This document shows positions 53,341 through 64,000 of a stretch of 64,000 bases of DNA, piece after piece (the stretch's first letter is position 1; the number at the start of each line of letters is the position of its first letter). Source of the stretch: Wolfiporia cocos (lineage: Eukaryota > Basidiomycota > Agaricomycetes > Polyporales > Phaeolaceae); the NCBI GenBank assembly GCA_029448655.1, contig JACCLO010000003.1, positions 4,774,001-4,838,000 on the forward strand. Direction: 5' to 3'. A program made the translations under genes and the position numbers. The notes under the pieces are model-generated. The model was not told the origin of the DNA. It was given only the letters and a program-made list of their open reading frames with translations, and searched no databases.

Positions 53341-54741
53341 ATACATCAGCAAAGCTACAATTCCTGAATCTGTTCTGATCACTCTTAATTGTCTGAGTCT
53401 GGACTTGTATGCCTGAGCCGGACTTAATTTCCTGAAGCCCCAGTAAATCAAGATCAAGGCAGATGGGATCAGACATTCTCAGTTAGCTCAGAATTTGATA
53501 ATTCGCCTGCACATTCATATATTCCAGACAATGTCGAAGTATATGTTCCAACAAGGTAGACATACTAGGTACTCAATCAGTGCACATGGACATGTTGTCT
53601 CGGCATTAGAATATGAACAGAATAGCTGCATCGGCGAAACATGTAGTCGCTGGCAGCCTTATTCATCATTGAATACAGTCGCAACGGAGCGGAATTTTCC
53701 TTCACTCTAACAAGGCATGAATACATTCATGCCACATCCCCATATGCCGGAAGGGTCGCTTAGTGCATGGAATGCTGCCACAGCTGAGTGACGCAGAAAT
53801 AGAAACATTATGTGTATATTCATGAGATTTGGGGCGTGTGACAGCTGGTAAGCCACAAACCTTAAACTGTATGTTGATCGGATCTGCAAACCTTCATTCA
53901 CCCAAATACTCAAATACTCTGCCAGTCTTGCTCTAAGCTAGCATGCGTGCCACTAGAACCTTCATGTTTGCTGTTCTGAGTAGTTTATTCAGATCTTGAC
54001 AGTGTTACCATATGGCACACACGCAAAAATTTGACTGAATTCCCTGGTGATTTTCCGACTCAGAACTCAACGAAGGCTGCAACCTACTCCTTCAGAGATT
54101 TGGCTGCTGCTCAAGTTGCGCAGATATGAGACAGTATGAGCAGAGTATATACTTCGACTCGGTTTGTGTCCATTGGCTCACAGTGTCTTCTGGTTGCACA
54201 TCCACAAGGTATGCTCTTCACACTGGCATGTAATGCCCATACTTGATACCGCTCCTGTGGAAAGGATCGGCACATATCTTCGCAGCCCATCTGGCGAATG
54301 GCACAGGCCTGATGGTCATGTTCACATTCCCCTTCAATGCAGCCATGGACGGCATAATCAACCATGTATGCACTATCATCTGCTACTGGCTCAAAGCCAA
54401 AGATAACGTTCACTATCTGTGCAGGTTGTATTCGACGCTGCGCCCATGGCAGATCCGCAGGTGCCGGAGGATATCAAAATCAATTCAATGTGGTGTTGTT
54501 ATATGTGGACTTATATGATATCGTTCAGGGCCAAGACCTGGGTTAGCATCCTCGATGCTGCAGTGACCACATAGCATCAATTCAACATCATCAGTGAGAA
54601 AGAATATGTTTAGAGGGTTCATCGTTACAAACCAGATAATGAAGAAGGCCATGGCCTTGATTAGTGGCAGACCTGTTGATGTGGTAGCAGTAATTGTGAG
54701 TAAATGCACATTATTACACTAGAGTAGACTGAGTCCTGAAG
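53341..54741. other. No supported gene
   Basis: Several short overlapping ORFs (54111-54413 minus, 54243-54518 plus, 54485-54709 minus) without motifs. Probably decayed host sequence. Confidence 0.35.
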
Positions 54742-55284
54742 TGTTACGGATCGAATATCCGTTCAACGCAAAATAACCAAGTCGAGTTACTCAGCGTATC
54801 GAGTAGCGCACTACTCATCGGACTCCTCAGAGTTGGAGCGTCGATATACAAGCTGCAGGCCCAATTGCTCAAGCCTTTGAGAACGAGTATAAGATCCTTG
54901 TAATTCAACAAGGTCGAGCTGAGGAACTCGACCGGTATTTACATCAGGTTTATATACTACGGTTCGTTAATTGGGGTCATAGTGTCTTTGGTACTGCTAC
55001 TATTAAGTCCGCTGGGCTAACGATATAAGTGATAAAGGAGAAGCGTTGCGGTTGAGCGCAACAAGGGATGAAACGTAGAACTACTGTGGTTGTACACAAA
55101 ATATCAGCTAGAACGCGATGCAAACTCGGAGAGTGGGCATAGGGTTGTTATACATGAAACAGGGCCTACGGTTGAACAGAGGCCCCTAAGAATCGAACGC
55201 TGGGTACAGCGGTTGAACGCTAAGTCTTTACACACAGTGAGGTGTCAACGAGAATATTCAAGTGTACCTGATAGAATCGTAACA
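54742..55284. mobile_element. Divergent solo LTR related to the D family
   Basis: 543 bp, TGTTACGG to ATCGTAACA, flanked by a 5-bp duplication TGAAG (54737-54741 and 55285-55289). Patches such as GAGAACGAGTATAAGA and AACAAGGTCGAGCTGA match the D LTR; the rest has diverged. It keeps the hairpins of the D LTR with changed stems (54747-54761, 54912-54933, 55045-55062). Confidence 0.88.
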
Positions 55285-55772
55285 TGAAGTACCTCCATAG
55301 CGCTTGCCAAAGCATAGTATTATCAGTGTATGAATTTACCAGTATGGGCTATCAGTGACAGATTGCTAAGTGCTACTGTGCATGCCTGAGCTACCTTTGT
55401 TTATGTTATAATCATAATCTGAACTCGTCTGAATCAAGCCTTGATCTATCTGAATCAACTGGCTTAAGAAGTGAATCTACTGGATTAAGTCATCCATAAC
55501 TGAGTGACTTTCCATATTAATTGTCTGAATCAAGGCAACTAAGGCAATTTAAGGACATTGTAATTTTGCTGATGCAAAAGGGACTTGCTGAAGTGAGGGC
55601 AGTGATTGTGTGTGACGAAGGTGACAGGCTTCCCAGGTGCTGCAGGTAATGAGCACTGTGTGTCTGATCTCCTGTTCGTTCACGAACCAGGACTCAATAT
55701 GTCGACTAATAGGTATTATTGGTCTCGTACATGACTCACACCCTACTGCCGCAGTCTATAACACATCTGAAC
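55285..55772. other. Host debris; 55615-55740 repeats 14449-14575
   Basis: The shared fragment contains CCCAGGTGC, GAGCAC and TGTCTGATCTCCTGT-like blocks. No gene is supported. Confidence 0.4.
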
Positions 55773-56133
55773 TGTCACAAGCCGATTTCATTCAGTTAGC
55801 CAACGACTGAACGACAGCCCTTATCTTATCTAAGCGCCCGCCTAGCATCACGTGCAAGGACCCCAAACACCCCACACGTGCCTAGTCAGACCCCGGACAC
55901 TCTTCTCTCGGCTCTACCCCTAAGATAGGGTTATCACGGACTATTAGCTTACGTAATACTGTACAGTAGCCAAACATGTACAAACACCTAGATAGCATAT
56001 ATACTGGCCTGACGAGCAGGGAGCACCCCAGACTCGTCTTGGCCTTTACTGCCTTGAGTAGCCTCAGATCAGGAAGTCGCTTCCACGCGATTACACTTCC
56101 CCTGAGAAGTTGCTTGAGAACGTGCTTGTGTCA
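55773..56133 (+). repeat. 5' LTR of element C
   Basis: Starts TGTCACAAGCCGATTTC and ends GTGCTTGTGTCA. Aligns along its length with the 373-bp A/B LTR, including the ATATATACTGGCC core, with indels. Confidence 0.88.
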
Positions 56134-56906
56134 TAAGACGAGTCTCCCCCCCCGCTCTGAGTTCATTCCAGAGCAACCCCGGCGCACTAGGGGCAAAGTG
56201 CACTTCTCTTTTGCCCTCGTTTGACTTCTGTCATCCGGGCACGTGATTAGTTATTCATACCCGTCTCATCCCAGGGTCAAGGGATTTGAGTTCTGGGGGA
56301 CACACTTGTGAACAGCGTGTAGGGGACCACTCCTACCGTTGCTTCTAAGCTACTGGGCCGGCGTCGTGCAATACGGCGTAAAGGCTTTGGGTTTCAACCC
56401 CACCGTAGTAGACGAGTACCCGACGCGAAATAATCAAAGGCGTTAAGGGGCCCTACGGCAGTTTACAGAGGCACTGGGCACCTATTTACCCGCATTACCG
56501 CGGCACGTACGAGCATTACCGCTCCCCCGTTACTATACAACCCAGCGCCCCACCAGGCGGCTGAAGAGGCGCGACACAGCCTGTCCATACGGCCACTTGG
56601 CCAAATTACGTTTAGTTTTTACACGCCCCATCCCAGGCGGATAGTTCCCGTCCCCCCGGTATCCCGAATTAGCTTCGGGGCTGGACGAGGGTTCGGAGGC
56701 AGAGTTTACTTGCCGGCTTTGGGCTGAAAACCCCTTAGCGTTTCTTGGCGCACTCCCGAAAAGGAGTGGACTCTGACAGAGGCGGACAACCGAAGTTTTT
56801 AGTTACCACCCCGATCGCAGCTATAGGCTGATCCACAGTGGGCGGGTAGCGCTTCGAACGTCGCGGCCACTGCTTTTTCAATTTCTGTAAACACACGTCA
56901 CATACT
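56134..56906 (+). other. Leader of element C
   Basis: Untranslated region between LTR and gag, homologous to 17108-17878. No gene. Confidence 0.5.
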
Positions 56907-58649
56907 ATGGCCGCTCCGCACGACATCGAATACATCCGCGGCCCCCGACCCGAGCACATACCACTCCCCGGTGGCACCCCTATCGGCACCCCGACGGTCA
57001 CCAACAACCCGTTTCACCCAGGGCAGTGGGTAAACTACCAGGTGCACGGTCTGCCCGACGACTTCGCTCTACTTTCGGTAGCAGACAGCATCCACGCCCC
57101 GCACCAACAGGTAGAGGCCGCCTCGGTCCACACCGAAACAATAGGTGAACACCGCCCCGCCCGATCACTAGCCCTCGGCGGGTCGGTGGAAGACCAAGGT
57201 CCCGGCATCGAACGACTCGACCAGGCGTTCTACCTGGCATGGGAACAGTCCAACACTGTGCGTGGGGGAAGCCAACTGGGTCACATCGACTCACCCCTCG
57301 CAATGCAGTGGGCATTCCCGCCCAACCCGACGACCCACGACTTTGGTCTCCGGTGCCAAAACGTGGCCGCAACAATGGTTCAAACCGGGGTATGGAACGC
57401 CGACATGGGGGCCCGTTTCCTGCGAGAAGCTCAACGGCTTCAAGCAGATGCACTGGCAGCCGGCGACGCAGCATCAGTATACTCGCAGCGTCCCCCCCCC
57501 CGTAAGGTCAGTACCCTCGGTCCCGGAAGAACGCTTCCGGCCGGTAGAAAACTGGGTGAGGTCCGTACATATGGGATCTCCCCCACCGGTGAACTCGGCC
57601 ACCCGACCGGCATCCAACGCAGGCACACGGCAGACGAACCCGTTCCTCCCCGGCTACACCCCCCCGGTCATCACCCCGCAGGTACCTTACTCGGCTATGG
57701 CAGCAGCACCGGTCCCTCCGTCGGCTCCCCCCGCAAACGTGCACGCGAACACCTGGAGAGCCGCGCCTCTTCAGGGAACACGAGCATCGATGTGGCGGCC
57801 CGAGAAACCGGCAAGCTCGCAATGGGACGCGTACTCCATGCTCCCAGAGCCACAGCCAGACCCACGGTACAAGTCAAAGGTACGGGAACCGGAGGCATTC
57901 ACGGGCGACAACTTCATCCCGTGGGTGGTACGCCTAAAGGTCTACATCGACGACAACCGGCCCCTGCTATTCACGGACAGTAAAAAGATCGGCACAGCGA
58001 TCTCACTGATCAGGGGTCCCAAGGTTGATGCCTGGGTAACGGCGTTCACGCGAGAACACTATCGCGACGGACAATGGCACATGAGCTGGTTACGTTTCAT
58101 CTGGGAACTCCACCAGAAGTTCGACGACCCCGACTTGGAAAAGAAGTCGGCGGTCGCGGCCGAGAAACTGACCATGTCCATCGGTAAAGGCGAGGAGTAC
58201 TTCCAAGAGCTGGAACGACTTCTTTCGGAAGCAAAGTACGACAAAGAAAACCAGATCGTACATCGCTGGGTCACGGCCGCAATCCCGAAGGAAATCTACC
58301 AGGCCGTACACTCCGCCTTCGTCGCCGCCACCGTCAACGATAAGTCGCAGCGTGGATACAACGTCCAGATCCCGGAGGATTACCAATCCTGGAAACAGGC
58401 GATCCTCCGCACGGACAACGCCATGCGACGACTCCGCGACGAGGAAAAGCTGCGCCACGGGAAGGGAACGTCATCGGGTACCGACAAAGGCAAAAGTCGG
58501 TCAACATCGTCATCGGAACAGGCGCCGCGGAAGTAATACTCCGCGGAGGAGAAGGCCAACCTCCTCAAGAGAATCTGCCACTCTTGCAAGAAAACGCAGG
58601 CAGAGCAGCCCGGCAAAGGCTGCAACAAACCGACTTGGCACCAACCCAA
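56907..58649 (+). pseudogene. gag: Gag of element C, frameshifted and truncated
   Basis: ATG 56907 opens MAAPHDIEYIRGPRPEHIPL; the Arg here is the TGA site of A and B. The frame shifts at a run of ten C (57492-57501), after which the homologous frame (PEERFRPVENWVRSVHMGSP, REPEAFTGDNFIPWVVRLKV) runs to TAA at 58534-58536. The same frame then reads ANLLKRICHSCKKTQAE and GKGCNKPTWHQPN until element F begins at 58650. Confidence 0.85.
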
Positions 58650-59742
58650 TGACACAGATGGCTCTGTGGGACTCACCAAGCCAGTATCCTTGCGATGAAC
58701 TAAGGCGACTAGGTGAGGTAGAGGTTATCAGACGCGGTAGTAGGTGGAAGGTTCTTCTACGGCGTACGCCGAGAAGAATAGAACTAAGGTTATAGGCCGT
58801 CAAGGCCCTACTTATATACATAATAATATCAGGTCATGTGCTACTGTATAGTGCATGCCTGATAAGGAGTGTGGGCTTGGTTGCCATAAGGGCGACCAAG
58901 TGATACGACTACTCTACAAAGGCCGTGGCCCGCCGGTAATGGCCGAGCCAATGGTAAGAGAGAGCGTGTGGTCTCATCGTTAGATGGACATGTGAAGACG
59001 GGCGCAGCCCGGGTATAAGGGATGCCGGTTGCCGGATACCGTGAGGTATAATGGCGATTGGCCGGTCATCATGTGCTGACCAAGGCGGAACGCCGAGGTC
59101 GTAATGCTATTGGGCCAGCAGGCACCGTAGCATGTGATATGTCCGGACCGGAAGGTTACCGGAACATATGGTGGTCTTAGCCGTGAGGCGAGGACCGGTG
59201 TTTGGGCAACGCCGTGATGGCAGAAGCCCGGGACTTGGAGACCGCCGAGTCCGTGGGATGGCCGAGAAGGCCGAGCCTATAGCGATATTGCCTTGGTGCT
59301 AATATAGTGCTATTTGGCCGTGTTGCCATTATTATGCGAAGGCGTGGCGCGCCTGAGGTGCCATTGTGATCTAGGATCTTATGGCGATGGGAAGCCGGGA
59401 AGGCCGACCCAATAGTACAAGGCCGTGAGGCACTGTTTGTACTTGTGGACATTATTATGCGAGCGTGCCGCGCTCGGCCTATCATTATGATCTAAGATCT
59501 ACGACGTGGCTGGTCTTGCTCTGACGGGCGAGACCTGTATGACGTAGCTGTAACTATGCTATTGGACCGGAAGGTGCCGTAGCGTTATGTAAGCTGGTCA
59601 TGTGGTGATAAGCCCAGTTAAGAGCTTGTCGTGGTGGCAATGGGAGTTAACCCGTAGATAACTTGTAGGTAGACGTATAAATCCCAGGTAAATTGCTATA
59701 ATCGTAGGAAAAATGCTGTAAGCCCCAGATAAATCTGTGACA
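58650..59742 (+). repeat. Left LTR of element F
   Basis: The start is fixed by the right copy; the end is inferred from the CA terminus and the inverted match to the start. It contains many hairpins, several closed on GNRA-type loops (GTGA at 59041 and 59183, GGAA at 59150 and 59569). Confidence 0.65.
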
Positions 59743-59811
59743 TTACCCCCGCTTTAGGTTTCATCGTCCCTGATGAAACTATTCCTCATTGTGTACGTCC
59801 CAAGAGCGGTA

Positions 59812-60025
59812 TAACGCGTGATGACGAAGTGTCAAATGCCGTTAAGGTGCTGCTTCAATTTGTCAATTGAACAGGGATAAATGGGAGTTTCAGGACTTGT
59901 GGTGGAACCTGAGCGTGGAAGGCGATTTTATTCCTTATAGTGATTTGTAACGCGTGATAGCGAAGTGCTAAATGCCGTTACTAGCGATTATCAACGCGTG
60001 ATGACCAAAAGGTCAAATGCCGTTG
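59812..60025 (+). repeat. Three copies of a 31-34 nt hairpin motif in element F
   Basis: Copies at 59812-59845, 59948-59980 and 59992-60025 share AACGCGTGAT and AAATGCCGTT ends. Between them the inner stem is GAC/GTC, AGC/GCT and GACC/GGTC respectively. Confidence 0.75.
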
Positions 60026-60080
60026 TTAGGGAAGGATAGTCTTGTTACTAGAGTGTGTTGTCATTGTGCATGCGGATCCT

Positions 60081-61705
60081 AAGAGGAAGGGCTTTCCTGT
60101 TATCGCTGAAGGTGTTCTAGTGCCTTTTCGCGACCTTTGTCGGATTATTGCTTTTGCTTATGACGTTACTCGTAGTAGAAGGCGATATGGAAATGTTCAT
60201 CATATAGTGCCTTTGAAGTCTACTAGTAATCTGTACTCCTAATAGCTTGCCAAGCATATTGGAGGGTGCATTGTGTCGTTGTACGTGTTTCGGATAGCAT
60301 TGTGCGATATTCCTTATAGTGAGGGCTTCACTGTTAGCTCTGGAGATTTTCTAGTGTCTCTTCGAGCCCTTTGGCGGATATGTTGCTTATGCGTAGTACC
60401 CTTTGAGTGTAACATAGCGGTGCTTTTTCGACGTCTATTGCCTAGCGGTGAATGGGCTTGCAAGTTCCTTCATTCGCGTGGCGGGTGTCTTAGGCTTTGT
60501 GCTTGTACAGGGGTAATCCTACTTTGTACGACTTATGCGGTTGAACGGTTATTAAAGGACGTCGCCTTATGAACGTTTATGAGGCGTCGCCTCCCTAGTA
60601 TCGCAAGTACTAAGCGTGTGACATTTGTCAATGCCCATTTGTTACAGGGGTTGTGTCCCCTAGTTAGATTGCTTCTAAGTAGCGATCTCTTCGGAGTCGT
60701 AAGTTCCGGAATGAAGCTGTGCCTTCGTGGTTGTGTGCACTATTTATTAACGAGTAGGCTTCTCGTGTAAAACCCCATAGTGTAGGTACTAATCATTGTG
60801 CATTATGTTCATATGCTTATGATTGTATTCCCTAGACTGTAGTGTCGTTGCCGTAGTGAGGCCTTATTGGGTAACCGTGAGAACATACATCCTTGTCAGG
60901 AGTTGTCTCGTAAAGGTATATCCCGTAAGGGCTGAAGTCACGTGGTGGCGATGACGGTAGTTTCCAATGTGCTTGTATGTCGTTAAAGTCGTTCTTCGAT
61001 TGAGTATGACATTGTAAGCGTGGGAACTGGGATGATCGTTGGGGAAGGATATATTTCGCTATTGGATGGATAGCTACTATATTCCTATTACAGGGTTGTC
61101 GTCCATATACGAATAGGACAGTACGAGCATGAATGAGGGTAATCAGGCCTCTTAGTGCATGTCGTTTGTTGCTTTAATGACCGTAAGGTTCATTTGTAAG
61201 CGTGGGATAGTGGACTTGTTAAGGTCCTAGGTGCGAAATTAGGGTTTCCACCCCCTCTTTCACGTTTGATCTCCCGATCAAACCTATCCAGATGGTTTTG
61301 GTTTTTAAAGAGGTTAAACCGCCTCTATACCCAGATAAGGGTGGGTGGATGTGGGCCGAAGGTATTCTTGACGTATATCCATATACGGCTGTATCCAGTG
61401 TAGTCGCTCGCATATGCGACCAGATTTTTATACTAAGGTTTCCAAGCCCTAGTTTGTCGGAATCGAAAGGTTTTCCAGGCCCATATTCGATGTAGTGACG
61501 GGATGTAATCCTTTCTTGTCGTAAGGATACAGATCCGGATTTATTTATTGCGCGTCTCGACGGCGCAGGTTTCCGTAAACCAAGCAAATGAATGATAACC
61601 GATTGCCAAATCGGCTTGATTGTCCTAATAAGGGGGGCTCCCTTGTTATCTCTGGAAGTTTTCGAGTGCTTCTTCGAGACCTTTTGCGGACGATCGCATT
61701 GAATT
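60081..61705 (+). repeat. Three copies of a ~75-nt repeat with a GGGCT-loop hairpin
   Basis: Copies at about 60081-60160, 60312-60395 and 61626-61705. Each has a 5-bp stem around GGGCT, then GTTATC (or GTTAGC), then a common tail with TCTAGTG and GACCTTT-like blocks. Confidence 0.75.
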
Positions 61706-63612
61706 GCTAGTGTGTATTTTTCGAATTCGGTTATTCTCCCCACAGAGAAAAGTTGAATCGAAGTGAAATCAAAGGTGAGGTAGCGAGCCTCGTGACGAAT
61801 TTTGCGAGTGGCGTGCGAAATTGTCGATTTCAATACAGGGGGGGAACCGGTTGGAAACCGGTGTGGATTCGGCGATTGTGCGAGAATGCCGAATGAAGTG
61901 TGATTCTAGAAGCCTTGCGGCCTCCGCTACACTTCAAGGGAACGCGTATCAATAGCGTGTGTCCCTTGTTTTCCTTTCCTCTAACCCAGATTGCAAGATT
62001 CAATGAAGTAATCTTGTTGCGATCTGTTTGTACGTGGGTGGCTGGTGGAAACAGCGCTGTACCCAATTATTTATAGACGCTTGTCAGACGTCTCTTCCCA
62101 AACGGATGGTAATTTCCTTGTCAGGAATTCCATTACCGAAAGGGGTGCCCCCGTTCAAAGGTTCTTATGACATGTGACCAAATGACAGATGCTCAAATAA
62201 CCCGAATCCCCTTTTCAGGAGCGAAGACCGAAGTCAAACGGGCGCCGACGGATTATGTGAATCCTAATCGACTTGGTACTAGGTTATTCCCACAGTAATG
62301 ATAGTTATAAGCATGTATTTGCCAAGCGTACGCGATCCTACGTCTAAGGGAACAGGTACTAGTATCGTTCTTCGATTGACTAAGTGTACCCGTAAGACGT
62401 AAAGGTTGCCTTTTATGTACATAGGCGACCTTAACCAGGTTAGATAACCTGGGAACCAGCAGGTGACGCAGGATTTCCAAAGGCGAATACAAATGCTATT
62501 GGACGGTTTCTAAGCTAATACAAGTATTGCCATTTACTAGGAGCCGCCACTAAAACTACATATTTATCTACTTATTGACTGGGATACCAGGGTACCTGAA
62601 AGAGAGCTCGTCATCAGCGATCAACGCTGAGTGGTCATGTCTAACACAAGAAGAACGGGGGCATGGTTAGGGGCGCCCTTGTCAGGACGCCGCGCGGAAG
62701 TTAGCCGACAGGTGTCTTCATCGAAGCGCGCGACTTCCTTCTAGAAAGAGAGTCGGTGACTGCCAGCATTTGACAGGCTGGGTCACATGGTTGGGAATAG
62801 GATACACAGCTCATTTCCTCGCGGAGATGAGCTGGAAAGTGGTCGCAGTATTACACCGCGACCGGTCCACGCTTTAGTGGTAAGGCTTGCCATCTATAGC
62901 CACCTGGGTGTCACATCAGGGCTAAAAAACCATCCGTCGATCTAGGATCGCGCATTCACGAGCGCTCCACACATCAAAGATGGTGGGCAACGCCGCATGC
63001 TTCCGGTGGGGCCCCAACTCGGTTTAACCCAGGCTCGCACACCGAGCTGCCCGTAGGACTTACGCTATTGGTTACCGCGAGTGACCTCGGCTGGTTTGGC
63101 CTTGCGAGCCGCACCACCTCACCACTTGGATTCCCTAAAGGAGATCCCAAGCGGGCCCCTTACGCCTGGGGGGCGGCTTTGGAAGATTCCCACACCCTAC
63201 TAAGGGAATACGCCGAAGCGCATATCCCTATGGGGATCCTACTGGTAGTGTTGGGTCCCTGAACAGGGATTGCCAAGACAGGGGGCTGCGCGCACACAGG
63301 CAGACGGTCCCCTTTTCCCAATAGGCGGGTCTCAACCGCTGGCACCAGCAACCTTGTCAGGAAGCCGGCGCCTCTCCTTAACCCTGGAGTCCGGGTTCGC
63401 AGGACGCATGCTGCTGATTAGGCAAGCAGCGCCCCACTGGGTGGCAGCAGGCCGCTAAGCCCGCCGCCGATGTATCCCAATCCGCAACCACGGAGCATAC
63501 ATCCCCTTTGCAGGAGAGTAGCGGCCCCTGCGCTATCTCAGACACCTGTTGGAGGAAAAACCCAGGCGCCACCAGTTAAGGAGGCGCAGGGGGGTAGGTA
63601 GTTCTATTCTTA

Positions 63613-64000
63613 TGACACAGATGGCTCTGTGGGACTCACCAAGCCAGTATCCTTGCGATGAACTAAGGCGACTAGGTGAGGTAGAGGTTATCAGACGCGG
63701 TAGTAGGTGGAAGGTTCTTCTACGGCGTACGCCGAGAAGAATAGAACTAAGGTTATAGGCCGTCAAGGCCCTACTTATATACATAATAATATCAGGTCAT
63801 GTGCTACTGTATAGTGCATGCCTGATAAGGAGTGTGGGCTTGGTTGCCATAAGGGCGACCAAGTGATACGACTACTCTACAAAGGCCGTGGCCCGCCGGT
63901 AATGGCCGAGCCAATGGTAAGAGAGAGCGTGTGGTCTCATCGTTAGATGGACATGTGAAGACGGGCGCAGCCCGGGTATAAGGGATGCCGGTTGCCGGAT
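63613..64000 (+). repeat. Right LTR of element F (truncated by window end)
   Basis: Matches 58650-59037 base for base as far as I can compare. The remaining ~700 bp are outside the window. Confidence 0.8.

Larger units (their letters stand above)
55773..58649 (+). mobile_element. Element C: 5' part of an A/B-related Ty3/Gypsy element
   Basis: A 361-bp 5' LTR (55773-56133), a leader with the same TAAGACGAGTCTCC start, and a gag. The element is cut at 58650 by element F, inside the Cys/His motif of gag. The remainder and the 3' LTR are presumably beyond the right edge. Clearly diverged from A and B, so it is an older or separate lineage. Confidence 0.88.
59743..63612 (+). ncRNA. Internal region of element F: probable structured, non-coding RNA
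   Basis: No supported coding sequence (best ORFs 60042-60242, 60273-60572 and 61833-61219 minus lack domains). Dense short inverted repeats with small loops include 59758-59779 (8 bp), 61372-61387 (7 bp), 61846-61862 (7 bp), 61936-61967 (6+4 bp), 62402-62432 (10 positions, one G:T), 62435-62452 (8 bp, 2-nt centre), 62807-62834 (8 bp), 62858-62863 with 62841-62846, and 62938-62950. Three repeated motifs change both stem strands together. This is inference from sequence symmetry; no expression evidence is available. Confidence 0.5.
58650..64000 (+). mobile_element. Element F: long-LTR element without gag/pol (LARD-like), runs off the window
   Basis: Direct terminal repeats start TGACACAGATGGCTCTGTGG at 58650 and 63613; the 388 bp of the right copy that are visible look identical to the left. 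The left LTR most likely ends at 59742 (ATCTGTGACA), about 1093 bp. The 3.87-kb inside has no RT, integrase or Gag motifs, only short ORFs. A purine-rich stretch (AAGGAGGCGCAGGGGGGTAGG) precedes the right LTR, so the element reads left to right. It inserted into gag of element C. The identical LTRs imply a recent insertion, moved by another element's enzymes. The whole element is unusually rich in hairpins. Confidence 0.8.

Noticed and set aside
59766..59782. CTGATGA followed by AAAC, resembling a hammerhead ribozyme core
   Set aside because: There is no stem II between the two boxes; the bases are one arm of a simple 8-bp hairpin (59758-59779).
61219..61833. 204-codon minus-strand frame in element F
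   Set aside because: No domain, and it crosses several hairpins and the third GGGCT repeat; it is best read as non-coding.

Overview
The window looks like an accessory, transposon-rich part of a Basidiomycota genome, most likely an Agaricomycete. Evidence: short spliced genes with introns of about 48-56 nt, a DUF6533-type membrane protein, a Con-6 conidiation-type gene, F-box/LRR-like families that decay in repeated copies, a fungal beta-trefoil gene, and several families of Ty3/Gypsy LTR elements. There is no bacterial gene organisation, CRISPR array or rRNA. All function calls come from motifs read by eye.

Layout. 1-16734: degraded host sequence holding the 3' end of an F-box/LRR-like gene (1-772), a spliced DUF6533 membrane-protein gene (2891-4556, minus), a fold-back repeat (5130-5384), a Con-6 gene (8388-8765) and three decayed copies of one F-box-like family with its upstream region (9290-16200). 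16735-25664: element A, a Ty3/Gypsy element (Gag-dUTPase-protease-RT-RNase H-integrase) carrying a solo LTR of another family. 25665-27454: a 1.8 kb host segment. 27455-36248: element B, a second copy of the A family in inverted orientation, with a decayed pol and a 605-bp TRIM-like insertion. 36249-41029: host sequence with the start of a beta-trefoil gene and the N-terminal part of a DDE-type transposase-like gene. 41030-50047: element D on the minus strand, a chromodomain Ty3/Gypsy element with a differently placed dUTPase and extra ORFs before and after gag-pol. 50048-55772: host and repeat debris, a 188-bp MITE, a fourth F-box-family copy and a divergent solo LTR. 55773-58649: the 5' part of element C (relative of A/B), cut by element F (58650 to the window end), a long-LTR element with no recognisable gag or pol (LARD-like).

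Main points. (1) A and B have swapped target-site flanks (GGCTC/CTTAC and CTTAC/GGCTC), and one beta-trefoil gene is split between 36529-36249 (minus) and 25665-25907 (plus). Together these show that the 25665-27454 segment was inverted by recombination between the two inverted elements. (2) Element F, the D-family LTRs and the TRIM are packed with short hairpins. In several repeated motifs the loop stays constant while both stem strands change together, which is the signature of selected RNA (or cruciform) structure. This is the best candidate here for something undescribed. (3) dUTPase lies before the protease in A/B but after it in D, so two architectures co-occur. (4) A and B share in-frame TGA codons, each followed by C, in Gag and protease.
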